This document shows, piece by piece, positions 1 through 8,400 of a stretch of 64,000 bases of DNA. The position numbers and the translations under genes were made by a program. The DNA comes from Pseudomonadota bacterium. GTDB lineage: Bacteria > Pseudomonadota > Gammaproteobacteria > Burkholderiales > Chitinibacteraceae. The notes below the pieces were generated by a model. The model saw only the letters and a program-made list of their open reading frames with translations. It was not told the origin of the DNA and searched no databases. The number at the start of each line of letters is the position of its first letter. Position 1 is the first letter of the stretch. The stretch lies in NCBI GenBank assembly GCA_018261735.1, contig JAGTRM010000002.1:62001-126000 (forward strand), read 5' to 3'.

Positions 1-93
1 TGAACGATATCAGCCTATTCGAACCTGTGATTGACTAACACTGCAACGAGCATGAAGCCGGTGTCCTAGTTCTGCTCTCAATACAAATTCAGC

Positions 94-366
94 CTACTCA
101 CCTGTCATCATCTGCTGATTGAGGGTGACTTCATATTCAGTAAAGAGAGCGCCTGGGGAGCAGGATAGCGCGTTGGAAAGCCTTAGAATGTTAAGTAAAG
201 CAACATTTCGCTGGCCACGCTCAACGCCTCCTAGATAGCTGCGCGCAAGCCCGCTTTCCAATGCCAATTTTTCTTGCGACCAACCCCGACTCTTCCGAAG
301 TTCTGCCAACCGGCGGCCGAACTTGCGCAGTTCTGCTTCTTGATCCTGTGTGAGTGTTGGTTTCAT
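94..366 (-). CDS. XRE-family HTH regulator, small
   Basis: This is a 90-residue protein that is almost entirely one Cro/C1-type helix-turn-helix. It begins with a charged helix (LRKFGRRLAELRKSRGWSQ), followed by a turn and recognition helix around SGLARSYLGGVERGQRN. The ATG at 366 is preferred over an upstream in-frame GTG at 369. It lacks a sensor or oligomerisation domain, so it is probably a local repressor of nearby island genes. It is divergent from the zinc-ribbon gene to its right, and the 45-base gap between them would hold both promoters. The family call is secure; the target is inferred. Confidence 0.85.
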   Translation of the reverse strand: MKPTLTQDQEAELRKFGRRLAELRKSRGWSQEKLALESGLARSYLGGVERGQRNVALLNILRLSNALSCSPGALFTEYEVTLNQQMMTGE

Positions 367-411
367 CACAGAATCATAAAAACTCGACTACTTTACGGCC
401 ACGCTCTATAA

Positions 412-1623
412 GTGACAAAATGGTGCTTATTGCCTATATTTCTGTCATTTATGAAGCAGGATTCCCTCATACAAACCAAATCTGCTCTCGCACATCTTGA
501 TGCAAGGTCGCAGCAAAATCTCATAGAACGTTACTATGCTGGAGAAAAGGTCGCCGACCTCATTCGGGAATTCCGTGTTGATTGTTTACCAGGAAAATTG
601 TGGCGCCTCTTCCCGCCTGAAGCGACAGGTCGTGTGTGTCCTGCATGTGGAGCAGCACTGATTCAGCCCAGAACAACGCGAAGTTGGAGTAAATGGCAAA
701 AAAAGCCATTCATTTGTTGTTCTATCTGCGAACACGAAGAAAAACCAAATTGTGCATGTAAAAATTGTGTTGGATTCCGTCAGTGCTGGGCGGAGGTCAT
801 GGCCTATGACGAACAGGATGTGATTGCCGACAATAGGGATAGTCCGTGGCGCGATAGAGAGACAAACATTGAGCCCTCGCATCTGACCGTTGAATCTGCA
901 GTTACAATTTTAAGTCTTGTCCGTAGCAGTGGATGGATTGGTGAGCGAGAAGTTGGAGAATTACGAAAGTCAGCTATTCCAATGACCCCACAGCAGATTG
1001 ATATGTACGGCAAATGTATTGATACATTGCTCAGCAGTCATCTTGTCGTGCCGGGCGCGTCATCTGAAGCATTCCGACACCATAATAGATATGACTCTGA
1101 GTGGTATTTAAGCGCAGTCAAGTGGATTTTACTGATGCCAAATCCACAAAAATTTATCCATCAGCTTGAAGTTTTAGCGGCATCACCCATGGATTGGCCA
1201 GATGGTTGGTATGAAGGACTAATGTCCATCTGGAGACAATTAGCGAAAGCTGAATGTTTGGAGTTTTGTTACCACTGCTTGTCAGAACGAAATTTACCAA
1301 GACCCACAGATGTTGCGTTGTCGGTACTAATTGACAATTTGCTTCGCAATTACTCAGTTTCGCAGTGCTATCAACTTATCTGGTCTAGCGCTGCCGATGC
1401 AACTGATTTCATGGTGCGTAAAGCAACCACATCTCAGCATGCAGCCAATTACTTTGTTGGTGCTTGCCAGCGAAAGGCAGACCGTGTGCATGCCGCAGGT
1501 TGGGTAATTAAGGGCTTCCGACGCAATTATCATTTAGCACGTTCACAAGTTAGTTACGTGCTGCATGATGTTTTTCTGAGGCATGGTGATGCCGGATTTA
1601 CCTCTACTGTTCCTACACCATGA
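412..1623 (+). CDS. Zinc-ribbon protein of unknown function
   Basis: This 403-residue protein from a GTG start is not recognised as a named family. An ATG at 451 (MKQDSLIQTK) is an equally plausible start, and neither has a strong ribosome binding site. The N-terminal third has an HTH-like stretch (LIERYYAGEKVADLIREF) and then paired cysteines: CPAC near residue 78, CCSIC near 102, and CACKNC followed by CW near 113-125. These are likely one or two structural zinc ribbons. The rest is predicted helical without a catalytic motif. The gene is AT-richer than the next operon, consistent with acquisition. A HAD phosphatase gene starts 44 bases downstream, so the two may be co-transcribed. Function unknown. 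Confidence 0.6.
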   Translation: MTKWCLLPIFLSFMKQDSLIQTKSALAHLDARSQQNLIERYYAGEKVADLIREFRVDCLPGKLWRLFPPEATGRVCPACGAALIQPRTTRSWSKWQKKPFICCSICEHEEKPNCACKNCVGFRQCWAEVMAYDEQDVIADNRDSPWRDRETNIEPSHLTVESAVTILSLVRSSGWIGEREVGELRKSAIPMTPQQIDMYGKCIDTLLSSHLVVPGASSEAFRHHNRYDSEWYLSAVKWILLMPNPQKFIHQLEVLAASPMDWPDGWYEGLMSIWRQLAKAECLEFCYHCLSERNLPRPTDVALSVLIDNLLRNYSVSQCYQLIWSSAADATDFMVRKATTSQHAANYFVGACQRKADRVHAAGWVIKGFRRNYHLARSQVSYVLHDVFLRHGDAGFTSTVPTP

Positions 1624-1667
1624 ATTGGTCGGTATCAGCGCTATAGCTTTGATGAGGAGCTTATCAA

Positions 1668-2147
1668 TTGGGTACCGTATTCCTATTCTTAGATTTTGAT
1701 GGTGTGCTACATCCCGTTGGGACACCAGCGTTGGCAGAAGACTTCACGTTACTGGATAACCCTGAATTATTCTGTTTCCTGTCAATTCTTGAGGAAATTC
1801 TGGCGCCATACTCAAATGTGCGAATTATCGTTTCGTCAGATTGGCGCCGTTTATTTGATGATGAAACACTAATCCGCCTTCTTGGCGGCCTTGGTCCTCG
1901 ATTCGAAGGAATTGTCGAGTGCTATAACCAGGTTCGTGCGACCGAAATTAGCCATGAAGCTCAACGGCGTAGCTTATCGTATTGGATCGCGTTGGATGAC
2001 CACCCATCTGTTGTACAAGCTGCAATTCTTGATAAGCGCTTTGTACCAACAAACGCGAAGCTAGGAATAAGTGATCCAGTGACTCAGTCTGTACTTCAAG
2101 CTGTCCTGACCCGAATTACCAAAGACTTGTGTTCGCCCATTGAGTAG
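1668..2147 (+). CDS. HAD-superfamily phosphatase, Swiss-Army-Knife RNA-repair type
   Basis: This 159-residue protein starts at a TTG with a good GAGGAG ribosome binding site at 1654-1659. HAD motif I is DFDGVLHP, with the nucleophile and acid/base Asp at residues 9 and 11. Motif II is VSSDWR and motif IV is ALDDHP. The combination DGVLHP plus SSDWR is typical of the small HAD domain named from Swiss Army Knife RNA repair proteins (PF18143). Stand-alone copies are common in accessory regions, and their substrates are mostly unknown. It lies 44 bases after the zinc-ribbon gene and may share its transcript. A phosphatase role on nucleic acid ends or nucleotides is inferred. Confidence 0.75.
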   Translation: MGTVFLFLDFDGVLHPVGTPALAEDFTLLDNPELFCFLSILEEILAPYSNVRIIVSSDWRRLFDDETLIRLLGGLGPRFEGIVECYNQVRATEISHEAQRRSLSYWIALDDHPSVVQAAILDKRFVPTNAKLGISDPVTQSVLQAVLTRITKDLCSPIE

Positions 2148-2769
2148 AAATGAGATGGTTGGTTAAGGTACTAACTGTCAGATGTAGCCCCTTGCCTGTT
2201 CACCAGGTTGGTCATTTGTACCGCTGCTGACTCTGCAACCATATGTGTGCCGCGGCAATAGGTTACTTACATGTCATAGGCAGGACATTTATCTCGAACG
2301 ACCACTTCGTGCCAAGTCCGGAATTTTGGTGATTGGGCACCAAACGACGGCTTCACAGCGGTTGCTGTCGGTGGCTAGGGGCATGCGTACAGGCGATGGA
2401 CTGGCACGAAGTAGATGTTTTGACCTTGCGATTGGAGCAGCGGCTAGCGTCAGTTACCAGCTTGTCTATGCTAGGTTCGGCCTTAACTCATGCTCCGACA
2501 AGGGCGTATAAAACCCAATACGTTGCCTGCCCCGGGGTCTTCTCTCGTCTGGCAGGCAGAGTTGCCAAAGTCATCTGTTTTCGCTTACGATGCTCGTACG
2601 GTTCAAGCCGAATCGAGGGCAAGTTGGCGCCCGTCAGTGCACGCACCGGACCATGTCCGGCACGGCAAAGCCAGTTGGATTGCAAGACTTCTTTTCCCCG
2701 GCTCGATGACCTCCACTTGGAGAGCCGGACAACGCGTGCCGTCCCTTGGTGCTCTCTAGGAGTTCATCC
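2148..2769. other. Gene-poor stretch upstream of the DUF2726 operon
   Basis: No open frame here has a convincing start, ribosome binding site or family motif. The base composition changes from the AT-richer genes on the left to the GC-richer operon on the right, so this may be a junction between two acquired blocks. It presumably contains the promoter of the following operon, but I could not pick out a clear sigma70 pair. Confidence 0.4.
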
Positions 2770-4443
2770 ATGGCAGCCACTGCTGCGCCGTCGGCGCAAC
2801 CTCCATCCCCTCAAGACCTGCAGGCCACGGCCGCAGCCCTGTGGACCTTCGTCCATCTCAAGGTCCCGCGCTTCACTTCGAATGCCGCGCTCAAGGTGGT
2901 CGAAGGCCTCCACACCCGGCCTGACGAGGACCCGAAAGTACTGGCCAAGCGGCTGCGCAAGGCATTGAGTGATGCCGGTGTCTCACTCAAGCACACCGCC
3001 GCGCTGGACGCGGCCTCCCGCATCCTGGGCTACTCAAGCTGGCATGCTTGTAACCGGGAACCCACAGTGTCGAAGCTCAAGCTCACCGTAGTGGCCCAAA
3101 CCCCTGAGGAACAGTTTTCGAGCTGGCACGAGCTCGCGCCAAGGTTGGCTGAATGGCTCGAGACTTGGCATCAGGTCAAGCTCACCAAGGTGTTCGAAAT
3201 CCGTTTCGGTAGCGACTTCATCCTGGTCTGCGTACCGGAGCCGAAGAAGGATAGCCTGGAGGGTGAGACGGAGATGGTGCCCGCCCTGGCCATCAACCCT
3301 CTCGGAGAGGCCAAGGGCTGGTTGTCCGAGGCACCGGCAGCTTTCGAAATGGTCCGCAGACGTCTGGAAGAAACCGACAAGGCTATCTTGGACGGCGTGG
3401 CAACGCTTCAGATTTGCGGGCGATACGGGCCTGAAGTTCTTGCGAAGCTGCCTGCAATCCCTCAGCCGGTCTCGCCAGACGACACCTGCAATTCCGAACT
3501 CGTTCTCCTTCGGGAGGACAATGAATTGATGCCCGGCGATGGTTACGAAATCGCCCGTGGCGACGAAATGACGTGCTGGTCTCAGCTCGAGCTGGCCGTC
3601 AAAGACGAGGCGAAGGGGCAGCCGCTGGGAATTTCTCTTGATGAGAGTGCCTGGCGCGTTGGGAAGGGGCGCTACGTGTGGCTGATGACGACACTGCACC
3701 CAGAGGATTATGTCCCCGGCCAAGTCCAGTCGATGCTTACCGAAGCAGAGTCCGAAAAACTTCTTCGGCGCTACCGCCTTGCCAAGCGAATCCTTGGCGG
3801 AAAGGTGAAGCGCCACCACGTCACTAAGCAGCTGAAATACCTGAGCGGTCCCGACGACACATACCGCGTCGACCTGCATCGTGTATTCCTCGCGCTGAAC
3901 GACTCCGGCCATGACTGGGATACGTTCTGCACGGAAACTGGCATCGAGCAGGACAAGGTGCCCGAGGTGAAAGTTGACTTCGTCATGACCTTGGCCGAGC
4001 ACCTTAAGCTGAAGGACCCTAACAAGCTTTTCGCCTCGCCGCCGCGGTCCAAGCTGGTCAAGGCCGTCGACGACACCCTCATTCGTTCGCTTATGCCGCG
4101 CGTGGACTTCGTACGCTATAGGACGCCGCGAGACCTGGCACCTGACCAGGTCGAGGGCATTCGCGATGCCATCGAGGACTTCAGTGCGTCCCTCCGCCTC
4201 CAAAAGATGCAGCAGCTTGGGCAGTTCGTTGATCCCAACGACCCGCTACCGTACCTCTGCTACGCCGGCGAGGGCGAGGAGCTGCGGCTAAAGCTTGAAG
4301 CACTGGGTCTGGAGATGTACGTTGGCGTGATGCCGCACCTCGTTTCCACCGAAGGGGTCCTCGAGAAGCTGCCGAACATGTGGTCGTTCGCCTTTGGGCA
4401 CGCTATTTATCTGGACATCGACCGCATGGAGGAAGGGGCATGA
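2770..4443 (+). CDS. Glyoxalase-related N-terminal domain protein, first gene of a two-gene operon
   Basis: This is a 557-residue protein. The ATG at 2770 is chosen because AGGAG lies seven bases upstream; an in-frame TTG at 2746 has no such site. Residues 25-97 (AKRLRKAL, then ALDAASRILGYSSWHA) resemble the small glyoxalase-related domain PF20066, found in plasmid and island proteins. The remaining 450 residues are not recognised; they are rich in charged helices with no obvious catalytic motif. Its stop codon overlaps the ATG of the next gene (ATGA), which implies translational coupling and a shared function with the nuclease-containing partner. A defence or mobile-element role is inferred from context. 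Confidence 0.6.
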   Translation: MAATAAPSAQPPSPQDLQATAAALWTFVHLKVPRFTSNAALKVVEGLHTRPDEDPKVLAKRLRKALSDAGVSLKHTAALDAASRILGYSSWHACNREPTVSKLKLTVVAQTPEEQFSSWHELAPRLAEWLETWHQVKLTKVFEIRFGSDFILVCVPEPKKDSLEGETEMVPALAINPLGEAKGWLSEAPAAFEMVRRRLEETDKAILDGVATLQICGRYGPEVLAKLPAIPQPVSPDDTCNSELVLLREDNELMPGDGYEIARGDEMTCWSQLELAVKDEAKGQPLGISLDESAWRVGKGRYVWLMTTLHPEDYVPGQVQSMLTEAESEKLLRRYRLAKRILGGKVKRHHVTKQLKYLSGPDDTYRVDLHRVFLALNDSGHDWDTFCTETGIEQDKVPEVKVDFVMTLAEHLKLKDPNKLFASPPRSKLVKAVDDTLIRSLMPRVDFVRYRTPRDLAPDQVEGIRDAIEDFSASLRLQKMQQLGQFVDPNDPLPYLCYAGEGEELRLKLEALGLEMYVGVMPHLVSTEGVLEKLPNMWSFAFGHAIYLDIDRMEEGA

Positions 4444-7100
4444 GCAAGAAGTCGAAGAAAAAGCTGCAGGCGACCACCGCAGTCATCGCTGCGGCCAATG
4501 TCATTGCCGTTAAATCGGATACCCAACCCACGCTACAGTTCCGCTTGGCCGAGATGCAAGCATCCGCTCGAACGCACATAGACAACAAGACTTGGGCTGA
4601 AATTCTTGCGCTGGGCCGGGTACCGTTGACAGACATCCACGAGGATGACCGGAAATCGGCCGAGGTCTGGCTGTTGCGGGCCAAAATTTTTGGCCTCTGT
4701 CCGCCCGGCGTTCTGTCTCCCTACGAACTGGAAAGGGAGGCTCGCGAGGAGTACGAAGGGGCACTCAAGCTGTTGGCGGTCCGCGTTGACGCACTGCATA
4801 CGCTGCCCGAATTCGACCTGTACCTAGACACATTGCCATGGTCGATTGACGGTTGCGCGCAAGCGGTACGCTGCCTATCGAGCGCCTGTATGGAGATGAC
4901 GAATGTCGATTGGATACGGAAACTTCGCGTGCGCGCACGGCTGCTGCTGAGGGCCCTGGATGGTTTGGATGAAGAGATTTCAGCTGCCGAGCAGCAGACG
5001 CTGTCTGCTCTTCCGGACATTTCATTAACGCTCAGCGAAGCCTACACAGCTGCAGAACTGGGCGGAGCACTGGATGAAGAGGGCCATGCGCTCGTCAACG
5101 TGTTGCGGCTTGAACTCGACCTGATGATGGCTGATCCGTGGGACTACATCTCTGTCGGTGATGCACTTTTCCGCCTTCCAAGCCCGAACGAAAGTGACCT
5201 CGTCGCCATGGATGAGAACGAATCACGAGGAAGCGCTCGACAGCCGTTCACCCCTCGGGCTTGGGCCTTCATGTGGATGCTCGAGCACACCCGCCGCGAG
5301 GACTTTGCCGACCTGCTGCAGCGCTTTCCTGAGCCATTCGCCTGCGACGCCTGTGAAGGGCTTCGCCGTGTGCTTAGTGCTTTGTTGGCAGCACCCGCCG
5401 ACGTGGACGAACATTTGTCGCTCGCTGTGTGCTGCTTGATGCGTTTCGCTGACTATGGCACGGAATGGTTAGGTGTGTGGCTGACGACGGCTCTGGCCGA
5501 GGGACCGTGTGAAATCGATGTTGGGACTGGGCTGCGTATGGCTTCGGTCAATGACCTGCTGTTGCGGTTGTACGAGCTTTCGCCCGAAGACTTTCCGCGG
5601 CGGGCAGAGCTCGAAAGCCTCTACCGAATTTTCTCCGCGTGTACCCAGTTTTCCCCGTTGGAGGACGAAGACCACGGCGACGTGGACATGCCGGGACTTG
5701 CCTGGTTGTGCGAACAGAGCATCTCGTTTCAGTTCGCAGCCGCATACGCCATCCAAGGGGTGGCGGGGAGGATGCGATTGCTGCTCGACGCCATGCGCCG
5801 AACGACGGATGCTGGCGAGCCACCGCCGCAGAATTACTACTCAGGTGACCTCGAGAGCGAGGCCCTCGATGAGCCTGAGGCCCGGCCGTTGCTCGACGCG
5901 CTGGAACAGCTCGCAGCAGTGCGCGGTCAGATGGATGAGATGACCCAACGCATGTGGCTCGATGTCGCGGGGCACATCTTCGACGCGCTGTCTCGGCTGG
6001 GTGACAAGGTGCGTGCCCAGCTGCTGCCCCTTGCGCGTGACTTCAGCGATGACCTTCTGGAGAAGGGCCATGCGTTTCGGCTGGCCTACCTCGAGCAGGT
6101 CGTGGGCGACGCTAACGACGCACTGCACTACTACCTCATCGACCTCGACACTTCCGCGAACGTGCCTGACGCTGGTGTTAAAAACGCCAAGCTGCTTTGG
6201 GGTCGGTCCGATGACTTGGTCCAAGTTCAAGGGTTCGTCGACAAGCTGCAAGAAGAGGCTGCGACTTCGAGCCGTGCCGACGTGGTCAAGCAGCTTTTGA
6301 CGGACGCGAGGGCACGACTCACCGTCTTGAATAAGAGCGACCAGTTCGAGCGAACGGCGGTGAACCGCTGGCCGTCGCTGACGGCACCAGCACGCAAGCT
6401 GCTCGGCGTGTTCGCCAGCATCAAGAGCTACAACGGACTGGCCGAGGTAGCCGAGTACGCCGGCATGGACCTGACGTGGGCCAAGCGACATTACGAAAAG
6501 CTGGTTGAACTCGGGATGCTTTTTGTCACGGACAAGACGTTCAGAGTCAACCCGCATATCTCACCGCTGCTTGAGCGCGAGTCTCAACATGCAGTCATCG
6601 GACGGATTGTTCGCTCACAAGGCAGCAGTGCGGTCAAGCAGGTGTTCAACAGCCAGCGCGAGTTCACCATCTACCAAGTGCTAGTGCAGCTATGCCCCAA
6701 CCACCTCGTGTTCCCGAACTGCGCGCTGCAGAGCGTCATGAGCTACGAGCGCATGAAGGAGTTGGTGAGCGAAGACGACTTCGGCTACTACCTGCGGGCC
6801 AGCGTCGACATCGTCGTCGTGTCTTCGACAACCTACCTGCCCATGTTGGCCATCGAGGTCGATTCGGTCTGGCACGATACCGAACGCCAGCAGCGGAATG
6901 ACGACAAGAAGGACCGGCTGTTCGCCTCGGCTGGCATTCCGTTCATGCGCCTACGCCCTGTCGGCAGCCCTTCCGCGAACACAATCCGTGCTCAGGTGGC
7001 GGAGCACGTTGACGAACTGGTGAGGAGCTTGCGCGCCGACCTACCAGGATACGACCAAGCGCGAGGGCTGTTGGAAGACCTGTCTGGCGTTCGAACTTGA
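4440..7100 (+). CDS. Large protein with winged helix and C-terminal DUF2726 nuclease-like domain
   Basis: This 886-residue protein starts inside the stop codon of the previous gene. Residues 1 to about 630 are mostly predicted helices, possibly a repeat scaffold. Around 640-700 is a winged-helix-like segment (TAPARKLLGVFA through AKRHYEKLVELGMLF). The C-terminal end contains DIVVV, then AIEVDSVWHD, a run rich in D, K and R, and GIPFMRLRPVG. This matches DUF2726 (PF10881), a restriction-endonuclease-like fold with an acidic residue followed by ExD and a conserved Lys/Arg patch. A hairpin terminator follows the gene. Together with its partner it is a candidate nucleic-acid-targeting defence operon; the activity has not been shown. 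Confidence 0.65.
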   Translation: MSKKSKKKLQATTAVIAAANVIAVKSDTQPTLQFRLAEMQASARTHIDNKTWAEILALGRVPLTDIHEDDRKSAEVWLLRAKIFGLCPPGVLSPYELEREAREEYEGALKLLAVRVDALHTLPEFDLYLDTLPWSIDGCAQAVRCLSSACMEMTNVDWIRKLRVRARLLLRALDGLDEEISAAEQQTLSALPDISLTLSEAYTAAELGGALDEEGHALVNVLRLELDLMMADPWDYISVGDALFRLPSPNESDLVAMDENESRGSARQPFTPRAWAFMWMLEHTRREDFADLLQRFPEPFACDACEGLRRVLSALLAAPADVDEHLSLAVCCLMRFADYGTEWLGVWLTTALAEGPCEIDVGTGLRMASVNDLLLRLYELSPEDFPRRAELESLYRIFSACTQFSPLEDEDHGDVDMPGLAWLCEQSISFQFAAAYAIQGVAGRMRLLLDAMRRTTDAGEPPPQNYYSGDLESEALDEPEARPLLDALEQLAAVRGQMDEMTQRMWLDVAGHIFDALSRLGDKVRAQLLPLARDFSDDLLEKGHAFRLAYLEQVVGDANDALHYYLIDLDTSANVPDAGVKNAKLLWGRSDDLVQVQGFVDKLQEEAATSSRADVVKQLLTDARARLTVLNKSDQFERTAVNRWPSLTAPARKLLGVFASIKSYNGLAEVAEYAGMDLTWAKRHYEKLVELGMLFVTDKTFRVNPHISPLLERESQHAVIGRIVRSQGSSAVKQVFNSQREFTIYQVLVQLCPNHLVFPNCALQSVMSYERMKELVSEDDFGYYLRASVDIVVVSSTTYLPMLAIEVDSVWHDTERQQRNDDKKDRLFASAGIPFMRLRPVGSPSANTIRAQVAEHVDELVRSLRADLPGYDQARGLLEDLSGVRT

Positions 7101-7152
7101 GCTCTCTGCGACCGTCCATTGGGACGAGTTACATCTAGCGAGTCCTGAATAG

Positions 7153-7182
7153 AAAAAGCCAACCACAAAGGTCGGCTTTTTT
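7153..7182 (+). terminator. Rho-independent terminator of the DUF2726 operon
   Basis: A 12-bp inverted repeat with one mismatch (AAAAAGCCAACC / GGTCGGCTTTTT) encloses a 5-base loop and ends in six T residues. It lies about 50 bases after the stop codon. Confidence 0.85.
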
Positions 7183-7288
7183 ACGTCTGTACTTCTCACA
7201 TTCAACATTATGGGAGAGTTGGTTTTGTTGGGGTGCTGCTGGTTGACCAGGGGTTGGATCAACAGTCAGGGGTAGACAACAACATACT

Positions 7289-7327
7289 ATTCACGCACTG
7301 AAAGAAAAACATACAATCCATGTAATA
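7289..7327. repeat. 39-bp direct repeat, left copy
   Basis: This copy matches 14091-14129 at 34 or 35 of 39 positions by eye. It contains the shared core TGAAAGAAAAACATACA followed by TCC and TGTAATA. Within it, TACA-N5-TGTA forms a dyad. This copy lies 17 bases upstream of the ATG at 7345, so it may be a promoter or operator; the copy downstream of umuC has no obvious gene after it. Confidence 0.75.
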
Positions 7328-7344
7328 AACCAAAGAGATGAACC

Positions 7345-7608
7345 ATGGATTCAACAATTCTGAATCAAATCCGGGCTGAACCGGAAATTTACATCCAGAA
7401 AGCAGAAATGTTTTTGCGAGATACAGAGGAACAGTTTTTGCAGGTTGCCGCTCGCTATAGCACTGCATCCATCCAATATTGCGACAAAGAAAACAAATTA
7501 GAGCAGGCTCGTGCTATTCATCGAGGGGTGACGGCTATCAATGCCGGGCGGGTGGTGATGTTTTCAGACAAGGTGACATTGTGTAGTTGGCTTAGCCGCA
7601 GTGAGTAA
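7345..7608 (+). CDS. Small hypothetical protein
   Basis: This 87-residue protein is not recognised. It has an N-terminal amphipathic helix and a central charged helix, no membrane segment and no signal peptide. The ATG at 7345 is preceded by a weak AGAG-type site and, further up, by the 39-bp repeat that also occurs after umuC. If that repeat is an operator, this gene may be under the same damage-type control as the umuDC region. It stands alone between a terminator and the convergent HEPN gene. Confidence 0.5.
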   Translation: MDSTILNQIRAEPEIYIQKAEMFLRDTEEQFLQVAARYSTASIQYCDKENKLEQARAIHRGVTAINAGRVVMFSDKVTLCSWLSRSE

Positions 7609-7766
7609 GATGACATCCGGTATATAAAAGGACAAGTTTTCGGCCACAGCGGAGTTTCATGCTTCAGACAAAGCACTGCCGCATAACAACCCACTACAGA
7701 CATTCCAAAATTATGTTGCAGGTAGGCTGCTCAGAAAAGAGCCTGTATTGTGGGAACATCTACAGC

Positions 7767-8396
7767 TCATGCTACAGCTTCTATCGCTCGCACTACAGCA
7801 TCGATAACTTGTCGAACAGTAAGTAGTTCGGATTGATCGATCGGCCAAGGTATCCTTGGTATTGAAGGCTGCATATCCCCTTCGTGGGCAATCTTGTTTC
7901 GTCGCTCAATGATCATGGCCAAGTTTCGCTTCAGCTCCTTGGCTTTCCTAACAACATCTTTCGACTGAACGCCTTGATGAATGACAATGCTGTTCCATAG
8001 TTCAACTGACGATACCATCCGAATACCATCAGCAATTGAATCAGGCATTTGATAAGTGACAACACTCAGCTGCCGCCGAACTTCTAGCTCAAAAGCTTTT
8101 CGTGCTTCATCTTGACTCGGAGCAAGTCTGATACGGGACATTGTTTCATTAGAAACCGCAAATCGATTGAAGGCCGGTGTTACTTGTCGAGTTCCATTGA
8201 AAACATCCACCATGCGTTGCGCGACCAGCTCATGTATATACAAATCCAAGGTCGAAACTCTAGCAACCCACTCAGCACGAAGTAGCTCTTCTGGTTGGAT
8301 TGCTCGGGTAGCATTGCCTGCTAGGTACGCATACATGGTGGACAACAAATCACAACGCACCCAAGCGTTCTCAAATATAGCTATTGGAGTTGCCAT
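7767..8396 (-). CDS. HEPN-domain protein, putative ribonuclease
   Basis: This 209-residue, nearly all-helical protein carries the HEPN signature RNKIAH (Arg166-x4-His171), the catalytic motif of this metal-independent RNase superfamily. An upstream segment, STLDLYIHELV, resembles the RiboL-PSP-HEPN group. It lies four bases downstream of a ParA-family gene on the same strand, so the two form an operon. HEPN RNases are usually toxins or abortive-infection effectors held in check by a partner. Here the ATPase is the only candidate partner, as no MNT-type nucleotidyltransferase is next to it. Toxicity is inferred from the family. Confidence 0.75.
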   Translation of the reverse strand: MATPIAIFENAWVRCDLLSTMYAYLAGNATRAIQPEELLRAEWVARVSTLDLYIHELVAQRMVDVFNGTRQVTPAFNRFAVSNETMSRIRLAPSQDEARKAFELEVRRQLSVVTYQMPDSIADGIRMVSSVELWNSIVIHQGVQSKDVVRKAKELKRNLAMIIERRNKIAHEGDMQPSIPRIPWPIDQSELLTVRQVIDAVVRAIEAVA

Positions 8397-8400
8397 GGGT

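Noticed and set aside
3..38. Possible 3' end of a gene entering from the left (ending NDISLFEPVID)
   Set aside because: Only 11 codons are visible and there is no family match, so it cannot be supported.
2245..2968. Overlapping open frames before the DUF2726 operon
   Set aside because: No ribosome binding sites or motifs, and they overlap the well-supported start at 2770.
3034..4203. Long minus-strand open frame opposite the glyoxalase-related gene
   Set aside because: It is a mirror frame of a GC-rich coding gene, with no start signal and low-complexity composition.
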